This document shows positions 1-10,154 of a DNA stretch of 64,000 bases, in pieces. Under the pieces are notes generated by a model. It was not told where the DNA came from. It worked only from the letters and a program-made list of their open reading frames with translations, and searched no databases. The number at the start of each line of letters is the position of its first letter. Within the stretch, counting starts at the first letter, position 1. The translations under genes were made by a program, and so were the position numbers. Source of the stretch: an uncultured Bacteroides sp. (GTDB lineage Bacteria > Bacteroidota > Bacteroidia > Bacteroidales > Bacteroidaceae); contig NZ_OY780936.1 in assembly GCF_963675905.1 (NCBI RefSeq), forward strand, positions 2,303,946 through 2,367,945, read 5' to 3'.

Positions 1-1341
1 AAAAGAGCGCATAGCATTCTTCGGAAACTTTTCTCCTTTGTCTCCAAAGCTAAACATTTTCTCTCTTGGTTCTATTGTTACTTTGCTTTCATCAAGCATT
101 TGTTTCTTCAGATTGAATACATCGGCAAAGAAATTATAAACAGCATTTCTTTTATTTGGGCCAAAATCGTGTCCTTCGGCAGGCAGGTGAACGTTTGTTA
201 CTTTTTCTGTTGCACCGTAAAAGTCATAAATGCGTTTGATATATGGAAATTCAAGAGTTGGTACAGTACTAGTCCAGTCTTGTCCGTCGGAAACAATCAA
301 CATTGGTTTCGGAGCATTTGTAGCGGCTAGTTCAGCAGCAACAGTTCCTCCACAAGAATAGAAGACTGGTAGTCCGCTTTCACAAGGACATCCCCCGTCA
401 AAGTGAGACGACAGACTTACAACCGGACAAAGGGCTGTGTATCTCTGATCGAGAACAGAAAGAAGTACTGTCTGAGACCCACCACCGGAACCACCATTTA
501 CGCCGATTCTTTTCTTATCTACATCTTTACGGTTATACATAAAATCGAGAATACTAATTCCATTCAAAGCCTGAATAACCTGAGCAGCACTTTTGTGATG
601 TGCCTCTTCGGGGAATTGCAAAATAGATTCGCCCCATGCAAACAGATCATAATCCACACAAATGGCTCCCATTCTGGCTAAAGTAGCCATACGTTGCTGC
701 TGGTCTTCTCTGTAACGGCCATCTTTAAAATGCCCATTTGGACAAATTATTAACGGGAATTTTCCTTTTACCAAAGGCTTGTAAATTGATCCGCAGACAT
801 ACAGACCTGGAAGAGTTTCCAATGAAAAGTTCTGTACGGTATATCCTGTATAGACTCTTTCCTTTGAGATTACCGGTTTAGTTTTAACCCTTGCATTCAA
901 GAGAGGATCGATACCCAAACGTTCTCTAACCTCTTTGCGCAAGCATTCTTTTCTCTTGTTCCATTGTACAGAATCAGGGTAAAGAGAATTAAGATACTTA
1001 ATCATTTTTACTCCATCCTCATCCGTGCGACGGGCATACTCGTAATTCTTTATTTTATAATAAGTATCAGTTTGCTTCACAAACTTATAATCAAAAGGAG
1101 CAAGTACATTTTTCAGACTCTCCTCCAGAGAATAAGGACGAATACGTGAATCTGCATAATCGAGCATTTTACCATCCACAACTACATCTGTCCACTTCAA
1201 CCGGACATTGAATCGTTCAGAGATTTCAGTTAGAACATCTTTGAGTGGTTTCTGGTATTTGTTATCTGAATTCTGCTGTGCAAAAAGAGTATTTCCCGAA
1301 AGGGCGATTGCAAAAAGCAATATGACTTTTTTTATATTCAT
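1..1341 (-). CDS. STN-domain acetyl xylan esterase-like hydrolase (partial)
   Basis: The gene runs off the left edge; 447 codons are visible and the C-terminus is missing. It starts with a signal peptide (about 1-21, ending LFAQ), followed by a small STN-like domain (about 28-95), the fold usually found at the N-terminus of TonB receptors and secretins. From about residue 150 it is an alpha/beta-hydrolase of the acetyl xylan esterase/dienelactone hydrolase group: nucleophile elbow GGSGGG (Ser285), probable acid in SDGQDW (Asp352 or Asp355) and His391 in EGHDFG. It is the last visible gene of the minus-strand pectin locus, 33 bp after the GH28 gene, so removal of acetyl or methyl esters from pectin is the likely job. 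That substrate is inferred; the fold and triad are seen. Confidence 0.85.
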   Translation of the reverse strand, partial: MNIKKVILLFAIALSGNTLFAQQNSDNKYQKPLKDVLTEISERFNVRLKWTDVVVDGKMLDYADSRIRPYSLEESLKNVLAPFDYKFVKQTDTYYKIKNYEYARRTDEDGVKMIKYLNSLYPDSVQWNKRKECLRKEVRERLGIDPLLNARVKTKPVISKERVYTGYTVQNFSLETLPGLYVCGSIYKPLVKGKFPLIICPNGHFKDGRYREDQQQRMATLARMGAICVDYDLFAWGESILQFPEEAHHKSAAQVIQALNGISILDFMYNRKDVDKKRIGVNGGSGGGSQTVLLSVLDQRYTALCPVVSLSSHFDGGCPCESGLPVFYSCGGTVAAELAATNAPKPMLIVSDGQDWTSTVPTLEFPYIKRIYDFYGATEKVTNVHLPAEGHDFGPNKRNAVYNFFADVFNLKKQMLDESKVTIEPREKMFSFGDKGEKFPKNAMRSF

Positions 1342-1374
1342 GGTACTATTTATTTGAATCCCAAATGGTTGGTA

Positions 1375-2970
1375 TTATTCTCTTATAATGAGACTTTCTT
1401 TAGCATACACGCTCTCTTTATCTACAACTAAAGGCAGACGAGTGAGGTAATTATGCATCAGAATAACATCTTTATTTTCTCCTGAAAGAAGAAGAAAAGA
1501 ACGACTTCCCGCCTGTGGATAGCATCCCTGAATAAAGCATCCTTTGGAATCGCTTATTTTCAATAAAGGAGCATCAGCATTCGGTGTTCCTGTTTTGATG
1601 GCATTCAGTTCCAGGTTTTCAGCATGAGAGAATTCAAAGGCAGAACCTTTCTTTGCATCAATACGAACATTATTTAGCTCCAGATTCTTTACCAGGTTTG
1701 CTTCTATTCCCGATTCTGACTGTATATTAATGTTATTCAGTGTAACATCACTTATAGGCATCTCTTCTATCCCTAATATACTGACGGCTGTATTTACCTT
1801 TGTTCCTGTCAGATTAGAAATATGAATATTACGGAATATAGGTGTACGATCTGAAACCGGCTCCTGATCCATTTTACTATAGAAAAGGCTAAGAACTATT
1901 GCTTCTTTCTTGATGTCCTTCATCACAATATTATCAACCCGGATTTCTTCTACAATACCTCCACGCCCACGGGTAGACTTGATGCGAATACCTCTGTCTG
2001 TTCCATCAAACACGCAATTTGATATTGTTACCTTTCGCACATCTCCACTCATCTCACTACCAATAACTACCCCTCCGTGACCGGAAAGCATTGTGCAGTT
2101 TGTTATTGTGATATTTTCACAAGGAACTCCTAACTGACGTGCCTGCAAATCCCGGCCGGATTTCAGGGTAATACAATCATCGCCAACTGATATATGGCAA
2201 TCGGAGATATGCACATTTTTGCAGGATGAAGGATTTATTCCATCCGTATTTGGAGAAGGAGGATTATCAATGGTTACTCCTTTTACAATAACATTATCAC
2301 AAAATTCAGGATTAACTGTCCAGAAGGGTGAGTTTATAATTTTAATTCCCTCAATTTTCACATTCTTGCATCTGATTGGCTGAATAAATGCAGGACGGAA
2401 AAAGCGACGATCGAGAACTTCTTTATAATCTTCGTTAGTAACTTTAGATAGATTCAGATCCTTATTGGCATTATCCCACATTGTCTGATATTTATTCAAA
2501 TCACGAACACCATTTTTTTGAAGATCAACCAGAACGCGATAGAACTCAGTCCACCATTTCTTGCCTTGTCCGTTGATTGTTCCTTCTCCTTTTATGGTTA
2601 TATCATGCTGATCGACAGCATAAAACAGAGGACAAAAGCTTTTCATCATTACGCCTTCATATCTCATATCTACAAAAGGCAGATAATCATCAAAGTTATC
2701 CGAGAATAGTAACGTGGCACCGGTTTCAAGTTCAATAGTGATATTGCTCTTTAACTTAATAGACCCGGTAAGGTAAGTACCCGAAGGGAAATAAAGAGTA
2801 CCTCCCCCATTGGAAGAAAGTCTCTCTATTGTTTTATTTATTAATTGAGTATTTATTTTTTTGCCGTCGGCTTTTGCACCGGCTTTTAGCATATCAACTC
2901 TCTCTGCAAAAACAACATTTGTGCAAAGAAATACCATCATAAAAAGCAAAAAACAATGCTTTATCTTCAT
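1375..2970 (-). CDS. GH28 polygalacturonase-like glycoside hydrolase
   Basis: Exported 531-residue right-handed beta-helix enzyme. A signal peptide covers about 1-22. A segment about 55-90 (FPSGTYLTGS and following) is the usual entry strand of pectinase beta-helices. The GH28 signatures are all present: NTDGI at 241-245, the aspartate pair in GDD at 264-265, SGHGG with the catalytic-site histidine at about 298, and RGIRIKS at 326-332. GH28 enzymes hydrolyse alpha-1,4 galacturonosyl or rhamnogalacturonan bonds by inversion. The gene lies 20 bp downstream of the GH78 rhamnosidase, in the same transcription direction, which suggests coordinated removal of galacturonate and rhamnose. Endo or exo action and exact linkage cannot be read from the sequence. 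Confidence 0.92.
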   Translation of the reverse strand: MKIKHCFLLFMMVFLCTNVVFAERVDMLKAGAKADGKKINTQLINKTIERLSSNGGGTLYFPSGTYLTGSIKLKSNITIELETGATLLFSDNFDDYLPFVDMRYEGVMMKSFCPLFYAVDQHDITIKGEGTINGQGKKWWTEFYRVLVDLQKNGVRDLNKYQTMWDNANKDLNLSKVTNEDYKEVLDRRFFRPAFIQPIRCKNVKIEGIKIINSPFWTVNPEFCDNVIVKGVTIDNPPSPNTDGINPSSCKNVHISDCHISVGDDCITLKSGRDLQARQLGVPCENITITNCTMLSGHGGVVIGSEMSGDVRKVTISNCVFDGTDRGIRIKSTRGRGGIVEEIRVDNIVMKDIKKEAIVLSLFYSKMDQEPVSDRTPIFRNIHISNLTGTKVNTAVSILGIEEMPISDVTLNNINIQSESGIEANLVKNLELNNVRIDAKKGSAFEFSHAENLELNAIKTGTPNADAPLLKISDSKGCFIQGCYPQAGSRSFLLLSGENKDVILMHNYLTRLPLVVDKESVYAKESLIIRE

Positions 2971-2990
2971 GTTTTCAAAGTATAAAGTTA

Positions 2991-5699
2991 CTAAATATTC
3001 ACAGTAAAGGTTTGTTTACCGCTTTCCATAACTCGTTTTTCCTTATTAGGAAGAATGATTGTAGCTGAGCAGTTTACAGGAACCTCAACATTCATGGTAA
3101 AGACTCCATTTTCAACTTTCCAGTTCACAGCTACTTTACCATAAAGGGTATTGTAGGAAGCAGAAACATGCTTAAGATCGCCCACAACCTGAGGAGCAAT
3201 TACCAGCTTTTGGAATCCTGGTTCACTTGGAACAGGCTGAATGCCTGCCAACCATGTATAGAACCATTCATCAATTTGTCCCATCATAAAATGATTCCAC
3301 GAAGTTCCTTCTCTCGGATCCCATTGTTCGGTCAGTGTTGTAGCACCAAACTTAACCTGGAAACCGTATCCCGGTGCGTCTTCATGATTGTTCATCTGAT
3401 ACATTACATCATTCAAACCATTTCTTGCAAGTGTCTGGAAAAGGTAACGGTTACCAACATCACCGGTAGTTAGTCGGTTTCCATGAGCTTTTATATCTTT
3501 AACCAGATTAGCCAACACATCAGCTTTATACTGCGGTTCTACAATATCCAAAAACAATGGCAGAGCATTGGAACACTGACTACCATTACCATATTGGCGG
3601 GTTGCCGCATTAAAGAACTTATCGTTATACTCCTTCTTAACTTGCTTAGCCAACTCTGCATAATGTGCTTCGTCTTCTTTATTTCCAACCATATCAGCAG
3701 CTCTGCTTAAAAGTTGAATGTCCCATAAATAATGAGCTGTTCCAACTAAAGGGATTGGAGTATTACGGGAAAATCCGGCTTTCTTGCCATCGTAATCATA
3801 CCAGTCGCCTAGTCCGTGAGAAACAATATGATTATCAGCACGTGAAGTCAGATAATCTACATAACGTTTCATTGTTGGATAATATTTTATGATAAGTGAG
3901 TTATCACCATAATAGTCATAATACATCCAAGGAAGAATTACGGATGCACTACCCCACTCGGGAGAATCCTGAAAATCGCCTTCAAATTCCACATACTCTG
4001 GTGCAATGCTGGGCACTAATCCGTTTGAATGCTGAGCATCAGTCATATCCTGCATTATTTTAGGAATAAATTTAGTCAGGTTATAGTTAAAGAACAACCC
4101 AGGACCATTAAGATGTGTTTCTTCCAGCCAGCCAAGTTTCTCTCTATGCGGACAATCAGTAAACACTCCCTGCATATTACTTCTCATTGCCATACAAATA
4201 ATGCGGTGAGCATCATTGAATATTTTGTTTGAGCAATTAAAATCGCCAACCTCTTCGGCTGAGTTATATACAAAACAAGATTGTATTTTCTTTAAGAGTG
4301 GCAAATTACAGTTTGCTTTTTCTTCTTTGAGGCGTGCACCTTCCACCTGAATATATCTGAAACCATAATAAGAGAAACGAGGATGCCAGTATTCATCACC
4401 TTCTCCTTTAAGGGTATATTCATAATAATGCTTGCTACCTGTATGCTTTTGGCTGACAGTACCATCTGGATTCAATGATTCACCAACAGTAAGACGGATA
4501 GTTGTTCCTCTTTTGCCATTTACTGTAATTTCTGGGAAACCAGACAAGTTTTGCCCCATGTCCAGCACATATTTATCAGAAAGCTTATTGACACTTTTCA
4601 CACCATAGTGCTCCATGATCTTTACCGAAGGAGCTTGCTGCGGACGAAGTTCTCCTTTTGGAGCACTTTGAACAACTACCGGAAGCCAGCGACTATCATT
4701 AAATCCTGGCTTATTCCAGTCTTTCTGTTCCAGGCAAGCATTATAATCTTCTCCACCATAAATACTATTGAATATAATGGGGCTGAAAGAATATTTCCAG
4801 TCGGCACCGGAAAGTATCTCTTTTGTTGTGCCATCTGCATAGCTAACAACCATTTTAAAGAATAATGTAGGAGGACCGAAACTAATCTGCAACTTACGGT
4901 AACGACCGCCGCCTTGCACATTATAGAAACCATTTCCTAATAATATTCCAATAGCATTGCCACCTTTTCTTAAGTTGGCTGTAACATCGTAAACATTATA
5001 ATAAACAGTCTTATCATAATCACTAATCAGAGGAGTAAACTCACCATCCCCAATCTTCTTTCCATTTAAAGAAAACTCATAATGCCCCAGTCCGCAAACA
5101 TAAGCAGTAGCCTGAGTTATCTTTTTATCTGCATTAAATGAGCGAAGCAGATAAACACTTTTGCTGGAAGCAGAATCGATAGCTGCCCATAAAGCCTTAT
5201 TCTCCGGTTTCTTTAATACAGTAGAATGGAAATGTCTTCCCGAAGGTAAGTTTGCTTTTTCACGGGATATAAATCCAATCCACTTTGCATTAAGAAAAGC
5301 TGCTGAAGGAGCAAGACGAAATTCTGCTTTCCTGCTCCATGATGATGGTTTGTTATTCTCATCCCAAACCATCACTCGCCATACATATTTTGTTGTACGT
5401 TCTAGTTTCTTAGAACCTGAATAAGGAACCAGCTGACTTTTATTGGAAACAATCTTTCCTGAAGTCCATACCAGTTCATTTCTTCCATTATCAACATTAT
5501 AAAGTTCTATTGCATAAGCCGACTGACGCGTTCCGTTCACTTTGGATTGCAGTTGCCATCCAAATCGAGGATGCTCAGTATCAATTGTCAAAGGAGCTTC
5601 AGACAATTCACAAGTCATCTTTGTAACCTCTATTCCTCTTGCAAAAGAAGGACATAAAGCTATAATCAGACTAAATAATATGATAATCCGATACTTCAT
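2991..5699 (-). CDS. GH78 alpha-L-rhamnosidase
   Basis: Multi-domain exported alpha-L-rhamnosidase of 902 residues, the normal size for Bacteroides GH78. I start it at the ATG at 5699, which gives a clean signal peptide (MKYRIIILF...SFARG); the longer reading needs a TTG codon and would overlap the preceding gene. N-terminal beta-sandwich domains (about 20-460) precede the (alpha/alpha)6 catalytic domain. The motif DCPHREKLGW (Asp about 515, Glu about 520) matches the GH78 catalytic region, and TEQWDPREG near the C-terminus supplies the second conserved Glu. The Asp usually three residues after LGW is Glu here (GWLEE). It probably removes terminal rhamnose from rhamnogalacturonan fragments; the stop of the upstream gene is 19 bp away. 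Confidence 0.92.
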   Translation of the reverse strand: MKYRIIILFSLIIALCPSFARGIEVTKMTCELSEAPLTIDTEHPRFGWQLQSKVNGTRQSAYAIELYNVDNGRNELVWTSGKIVSNKSQLVPYSGSKKLERTTKYVWRVMVWDENNKPSSWSRKAEFRLAPSAAFLNAKWIGFISREKANLPSGRHFHSTVLKKPENKALWAAIDSASSKSVYLLRSFNADKKITQATAYVCGLGHYEFSLNGKKIGDGEFTPLISDYDKTVYYNVYDVTANLRKGGNAIGILLGNGFYNVQGGGRYRKLQISFGPPTLFFKMVVSYADGTTKEILSGADWKYSFSPIIFNSIYGGEDYNACLEQKDWNKPGFNDSRWLPVVVQSAPKGELRPQQAPSVKIMEHYGVKSVNKLSDKYVLDMGQNLSGFPEITVNGKRGTTIRLTVGESLNPDGTVSQKHTGSKHYYEYTLKGEGDEYWHPRFSYYGFRYIQVEGARLKEEKANCNLPLLKKIQSCFVYNSAEEVGDFNCSNKIFNDAHRIICMAMRSNMQGVFTDCPHREKLGWLEETHLNGPGLFFNYNLTKFIPKIMQDMTDAQHSNGLVPSIAPEYVEFEGDFQDSPEWGSASVILPWMYYDYYGDNSLIIKYYPTMKRYVDYLTSRADNHIVSHGLGDWYDYDGKKAGFSRNTPIPLVGTAHYLWDIQLLSRAADMVGNKEDEAHYAELAKQVKKEYNDKFFNAATRQYGNGSQCSNALPLFLDIVEPQYKADVLANLVKDIKAHGNRLTTGDVGNRYLFQTLARNGLNDVMYQMNNHEDAPGYGFQVKFGATTLTEQWDPREGTSWNHFMMGQIDEWFYTWLAGIQPVPSEPGFQKLVIAPQVVGDLKHVSASYNTLYGKVAVNWKVENGVFTMNVEVPVNCSATIILPNKEKRVMESGKQTFTVNI

Positions 5700-5718
5700 T
5701 GATATGCTTTTGCTATTG

Positions 5719-8700
5719 TTATAATACATTTTCATAAACAATCTTCTTCAAACGATCTGATTTTGCCACTTCTTTTCCATTGACAAATATACGGAATCCT
5801 TTTCCAAGATGGTATTTACTACCGTCTTTATCCCACATTATAGTAATGTTCTTGCCATGATATAACACATTGTCAAGACAGAACCAGTTCCATTTTCCTT
5901 CTGGGATTAATGGATTGACTTCTATTGCATTATCCATTCGAGGGCGAAGACCAACAAGTCCGGTAATAATTAAATCATTAAATGTAGAATGGTTGTAGTA
6001 ACGACTTCTTTCCTGATCTCCTTTTAACCAGTAACCTGTAACCTCATCAAGATATTCGCCTACATAAGGACGGCCACGATGGTATTGAGATTCAACATAA
6101 AGTTCCATCAAATGGAAATAAGTACTATCACTTAAAACTGTTTGTTTGTTGTTATTCATAAAGTTAGCCATTGCAGTCATAGTCTGAGCTGTTGCGAAAG
6201 GCCAGATTGCTCCATCCCATTCACATTTGCAACAACCGGCCATGCGGAATAACGGATGACGGCGTTCTGCTGTAGTAAGTCCGTAAGGAGCAAGGAATCC
6301 ACCTTCTTCGGTTACTTGTTTCCACGCTAAATCATATTTATTAGCATCCGGAAGATTAAAGTACCAGGGAATATAACCAATTGCTTCACGTACATTTGCT
6401 AACGAATCGGTACGATAAGTTTCGAAGAATCCGTGTTTCACGCTCCATAATTTGTTTTCAACCAGATTCTTTAAAGTATCTGCTTTATGTTCGTAAAGTG
6501 CAGCTTCATCTTTCTTTCCTGCAAGCAAAGCCATTTGTGACAAGGCCTTTGCGTTACCAAACATATAACTATTTATAGTAGGACGAGCATATTTCTTTTT
6601 TCGTCCACCACTGATTGATTCTTCCATACCATCCTGAACATCTCCCTGCCAGAATAACCCTGAAGATAAACGGTTGGTACTTTCCCAACGTTTGTATTCA
6701 CTTTCAAGATCTGGAAGCATATCGAGCATATATTCTTTATCACCGTTTACTTTGTAACGGTTAAGAATTGCATCGGCAGCCCATGAGCTGAACTTAGTCA
6801 TCTTCTTCATTGGCTGACCACCGTTTCCACGGAACCATACATGAATATACTGATCAAGAAACTTCTGATCGCGTAACCAGCGTGATTCATAAATATGATG
6901 ACCCAAGGCACAAGCTATCAGATTGTATTGGTCAGCATAAGATCGAGTTACAAGAAACTCAGTCATAGCAAGTCCTACCGGAGTTTGCTTTATATGTTTA
7001 CGCAATGTCCACCAGCGATAATAGTACATCTCTTCAAAGTTCTTCTGCGGACATTCAAATAATGGAATATTTTCTTTCATCCATTCGCCAGCCTGAGCAT
7101 TTGGTATAGCCTGAGCAATATTCTCATCTTCCATTCCGTTGAAGTAATCAACGTAATGACTGAACTTATCATAACTTAGAATCGCAGAAGTCTTAGGATT
7201 AACAGCTGTTGTCTTTACATCCTTGATATAATATGCAGCCATTGGATCTTCAGCACCTGCATTTGGCAGGTCGTAATCCTGATCGGCCGGAGTTTCCGGA
7301 GTTGGGAAACTACGAGGAGCACCTGTGCGGAACACTACTCTTTCAATAGAATGAACCGGAGCAAAGAACATACGCACTCCTACCCTCTTACCATCAACAG
7401 TTACAGTAATACTACGGTTGGCTACAGATAACAGAGCTTTTACTTCATACACCTTACCGGCTTCGTATTTCATCATATTCGAGAAACGAGATCCGCCTTT
7501 TGCACGGAAGAATCCATCAGGAGTAAGGTCCAGACGAGAGCAAGCGATACCATTTTCATCAAGGAATTCAATCTGAAGTGTGCCTTTATCAACCTGATCG
7601 GCCATCATCTTGAATGAAACTTCCAGTTCTGAAGTAGCAGGAATCTTGCGTTCTACTTTAGCGAAATCAAAAGGATCTTTATCTTTTAAAGTAAGCCAAT
7701 TGGCTCCATTCTTATTATCTAATGATACTGGTGCCCAGATTGGAGAATAAATGTTCCATTCTGTAAGCTCATTGATTGATTTATTTTTATCAAAATTATC
7801 ATCGGCCTGAGTCAATGCATTTTGTCGGATTGGAACCTGGATACATGAAACCCACATATCTTCTTTATTCATGCTATATGCCACCCAAAGATTACCATCG
7901 GCAGGAACGCCATTACCTTCCTGAATACCGCGAACATATTGCGGACCGTATGACTTATAATTTCCACCATAACGCATTGGAGTAATTTCACCATTAATAA
8001 GGTTCAGCGTTGTATATTCCAAACCATCAATACTTGTAGAGATAGCAAGTGGCCAGCGGAATTCTGAAGGATTATAGATAGTTGCATAAGTGCCATCCGT
8101 CAGTCTTTGTCCCCAGATCTTTGCATTACTGTTTACAAATCCTTTTGCACGTTCTACCGGTTCAAGCCAGGTATTACCGCCATCCTTACTGATAGATGTG
8201 AGTGCGTGTTTCCACAAACAGGCAATATTGCCATCCGGTAAATGATAATAGCAGAATGCTTTATATCCCTTCTTCAGCGGAATAATTGAGTCGTTACGAT
8301 CAGCCTCTTCTACCCATTGCATGCGGTAAAGAGGGTTATCAAGAATTTCCCGACAAGCAATTACAAATTTCTTATCCTTACTCTTTGTAAAGAATGGATA
8401 GTTAGTATTTGATTCATTGAAGGCATGATTATAACGGATAAAATAGATTGGTCCGAAAGAACCATCTTTTTTGATTTCTCTAACCACACGACCAATACCA
8501 TTTCCATCGTTCGGATCATCTTTCTTATCCAATGCCACGCCATAGAAACCCATAGCTAAAAGTTTGCCCGACTTTGAAACATAAAAGCCTACCCTTTGGT
8601 GCATAATAGCAATCAAATTCTTTGCCACACCCGGATAATCAGGTTTTGTATATCCATCGGGAACATTATATGGAGGAAAAAGAACTACCGGATTTGTCCA

Positions 8701-9042
8701 GTTGTAACCATCCTTAGAAGTCATTAAAAGAGTACGTGAAGATGGCACATGCTCATCTTTCGGATCAGAAAGATAATGCATATAGAACTTACCTTGCCAG
8801 TAAGCCATCATCGGTTGATGATTATATGTCCAGCCATCACCGTTGGAAACATCGGGATGCTCACGATTGGCACGCATCACCTGAATGTTATGTACTCCTA
8901 CTACCGGAGAAAGCTGACCATCATGATATGCAGGATTAGAAAGTTCTGTTCCTGTATAATGAATCTTATTCTGTGCTGCGCCAACAGTTGTAAGAAGAAA
9001 AGCTGATGCCAGCGAACATATTGATTGGGTAAATCTATTCAT
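5719..9042 (-). CDS. Modular protein: beta-propeller plus (alpha/alpha)6 glycosidase-like domain
   Basis: A 1107-residue exported protein (signal peptide about 1-22, ending TVGAAQ). Residues about 35-410 have the repeated strand pattern and Asp-box-like turns (SKDGYNW, SKDGGNTW, SIDGLEY) of sialidase-type or GH43-type propellers. About 425-600 looks like a concanavalin/LamG-like beta-sandwich (LEVSFKMM, LQIEFLDENG). About 650-1040 resembles an (alpha/alpha)6 barrel of the mannosylglycerate-hydrolase/GH63-like group (GLFWQGDVQDGMEES, WDGAIWPFATAQ, YNHSTFNDL), followed by a beta-rich tail. It lies between GH43-like and GH78 genes in the pectin locus, so action on pectin side chains is likely. 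I cannot name a CAZy family with confidence. Confidence 0.75.
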   Translation of the reverse strand: MNRFTQSICSLASAFLLTTVGAAQNKIHYTGTELSNPAYHDGQLSPVVGVHNIQVMRANREHPDVSNGDGWTYNHQPMMAYWQGKFYMHYLSDPKDEHVPSSRTLLMTSKDGYNWTNPVVLFPPYNVPDGYTKPDYPGVAKNLIAIMHQRVGFYVSKSGKLLAMGFYGVALDKKDDPNDGNGIGRVVREIKKDGSFGPIYFIRYNHAFNESNTNYPFFTKSKDKKFVIACREILDNPLYRMQWVEEADRNDSIIPLKKGYKAFCYYHLPDGNIACLWKHALTSISKDGGNTWLEPVERAKGFVNSNAKIWGQRLTDGTYATIYNPSEFRWPLAISTSIDGLEYTTLNLINGEITPMRYGGNYKSYGPQYVRGIQEGNGVPADGNLWVAYSMNKEDMWVSCIQVPIRQNALTQADDNFDKNKSINELTEWNIYSPIWAPVSLDNKNGANWLTLKDKDPFDFAKVERKIPATSELEVSFKMMADQVDKGTLQIEFLDENGIACSRLDLTPDGFFRAKGGSRFSNMMKYEAGKVYEVKALLSVANRSITVTVDGKRVGVRMFFAPVHSIERVVFRTGAPRSFPTPETPADQDYDLPNAGAEDPMAAYYIKDVKTTAVNPKTSAILSYDKFSHYVDYFNGMEDENIAQAIPNAQAGEWMKENIPLFECPQKNFEEMYYYRWWTLRKHIKQTPVGLAMTEFLVTRSYADQYNLIACALGHHIYESRWLRDQKFLDQYIHVWFRGNGGQPMKKMTKFSSWAADAILNRYKVNGDKEYMLDMLPDLESEYKRWESTNRLSSGLFWQGDVQDGMEESISGGRKKKYARPTINSYMFGNAKALSQMALLAGKKDEAALYEHKADTLKNLVENKLWSVKHGFFETYRTDSLANVREAIGYIPWYFNLPDANKYDLAWKQVTEEGGFLAPYGLTTAERRHPLFRMAGCCKCEWDGAIWPFATAQTMTAMANFMNNNKQTVLSDSTYFHLMELYVESQYHRGRPYVGEYLDEVTGYWLKGDQERSRYYNHSTFNDLIITGLVGLRPRMDNAIEVNPLIPEGKWNWFCLDNVLYHGKNITIMWDKDGSKYHLGKGFRIFVNGKEVAKSDRLKKIVYENVL

Positions 9043-9125
9043 TTCTATTTTGCTAAGATTTTACTTTCTGCGTATTTATATCAAAAGTCCATGTATGACT
9101 TAGGATTTCATTAAAGAGAATATAG

Positions 9126-10052
9126 TTATTTGCGTTCCTTCAATAGATTAGTAACTTCAGAACGTGGAACTTTAATAATTGTTCCATGCTTATGTCCTTC
9201 CGGAAGACTTACTTCATTCGTTCTATCCTGAAAATGAATAAAATCTTTCGTTTTCATTGCTCCGTAAATATGTTTTCTGTATACATCAAAATAAATCATA
9301 TAGTCGTTAGCAACTTTAGTAACAGAAGGACCTTCTACGAAACTTTCTGTAAAAGGAACAGATGCCGATGAATAAGGGCCTGTTGGAGATTTAGCAAATG
9401 CAATTTTCAGGTTTCTCATTGCACGGGTATTGTCTTTCAGCACCAAAACATAGTCATTCTTTGCACGTTTTACAATGGTAGCATCGATTACACTAAATCC
9501 CGGATCATAAAACAATTTTGTTTCAGATATTGTTTTAAAGTCTTTTGTTGTAATATAATACAGACGATGATTATTATCTTCATCTTCAATACCTCTTTCA
9601 AAACGATTAGGAACACAAGAAGCCCACACTACTACAAACTCTTTCTTTTCATCATCATAAAAAATTTCCGGAGCCCATACATTTACGGTAGTAGGTTCTT
9701 TAGCCATAACCGGAATCATTTGCTCATCCGACCAATGAATCAAATCTTTTGAGTTTGCATAACCAAATCCCAAATCGCCTTTCCAGCTAGTAGTCCACAC
9801 TAAATGGTAAATACCATCGGGAGTACGGGCTATAGATGGGTCGCGTAACAGTTTATGCACTCCTAATTCCGGCTTAAACCATGCTCCTGCAATACTATCC
9901 CAATGAATGCCATCTTCACTCCAAAGATAGCGCAAACCTTCGTTTGCTGGTTCGTGGAAAGATGTAAAGAGATAGACATCTGAGCGAGATGTTTTGCATG
10001 AAGCCAAAAATATGAGAAGCAACAAAAATCCTGATTTAATTATATTTGCCAT
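9126..10052 (-). CDS. GH43-like five-bladed propeller lipoprotein
   Basis: A 308-residue lipoprotein (lipobox LASC, Cys19) consisting of one GH43-like five-bladed beta-propeller. The three acidic residues expected of this clan are visible: Asp71 in LRDPSI (general base), Asp190 in VIDATI (pKa modulator) and Glu240 in VEGPSV (general acid). WAPEIFYD at about 126-133 is another common signature. GH43 enzymes usually remove arabinose, xylose or galactose residues, which fits the arabinan or galactan side chains of rhamnogalacturonan. The gene is 83 bp upstream of the large propeller protein and 259 bp downstream of the DUF3826 gene. It follows a terminator, so it probably starts its own transcript. 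Substrate is inferred. Confidence 0.82.
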   Translation of the reverse strand: MANIIKSGFLLLLIFLASCKTSRSDVYLFTSFHEPANEGLRYLWSEDGIHWDSIAGAWFKPELGVHKLLRDPSIARTPDGIYHLVWTTSWKGDLGFGYANSKDLIHWSDEQMIPVMAKEPTTVNVWAPEIFYDDEKKEFVVVWASCVPNRFERGIEDEDNNHRLYYITTKDFKTISETKLFYDPGFSVIDATIVKRAKNDYVLVLKDNTRAMRNLKIAFAKSPTGPYSSASVPFTESFVEGPSVTKVANDYMIYFDVYRKHIYGAMKTKDFIHFQDRTNEVSLPEGHKHGTIIKVPRSEVTNLLKERK

Positions 10053-10154
10053 TATAGAATTAACTTTTTAATAAATTACACACAACAATACGATAAAAGG
10101 ACGCTTTAAAAGAAAGTTTGTACTCAATTAGCAGTGATAAATGGAATGGTTGAA

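Noticed and set aside
5700-5741. TTG start for the GH78 gene at 5741
   Set aside because: It overlaps the upstream gene and spoils the signal peptide; ATG at 5699 is better.
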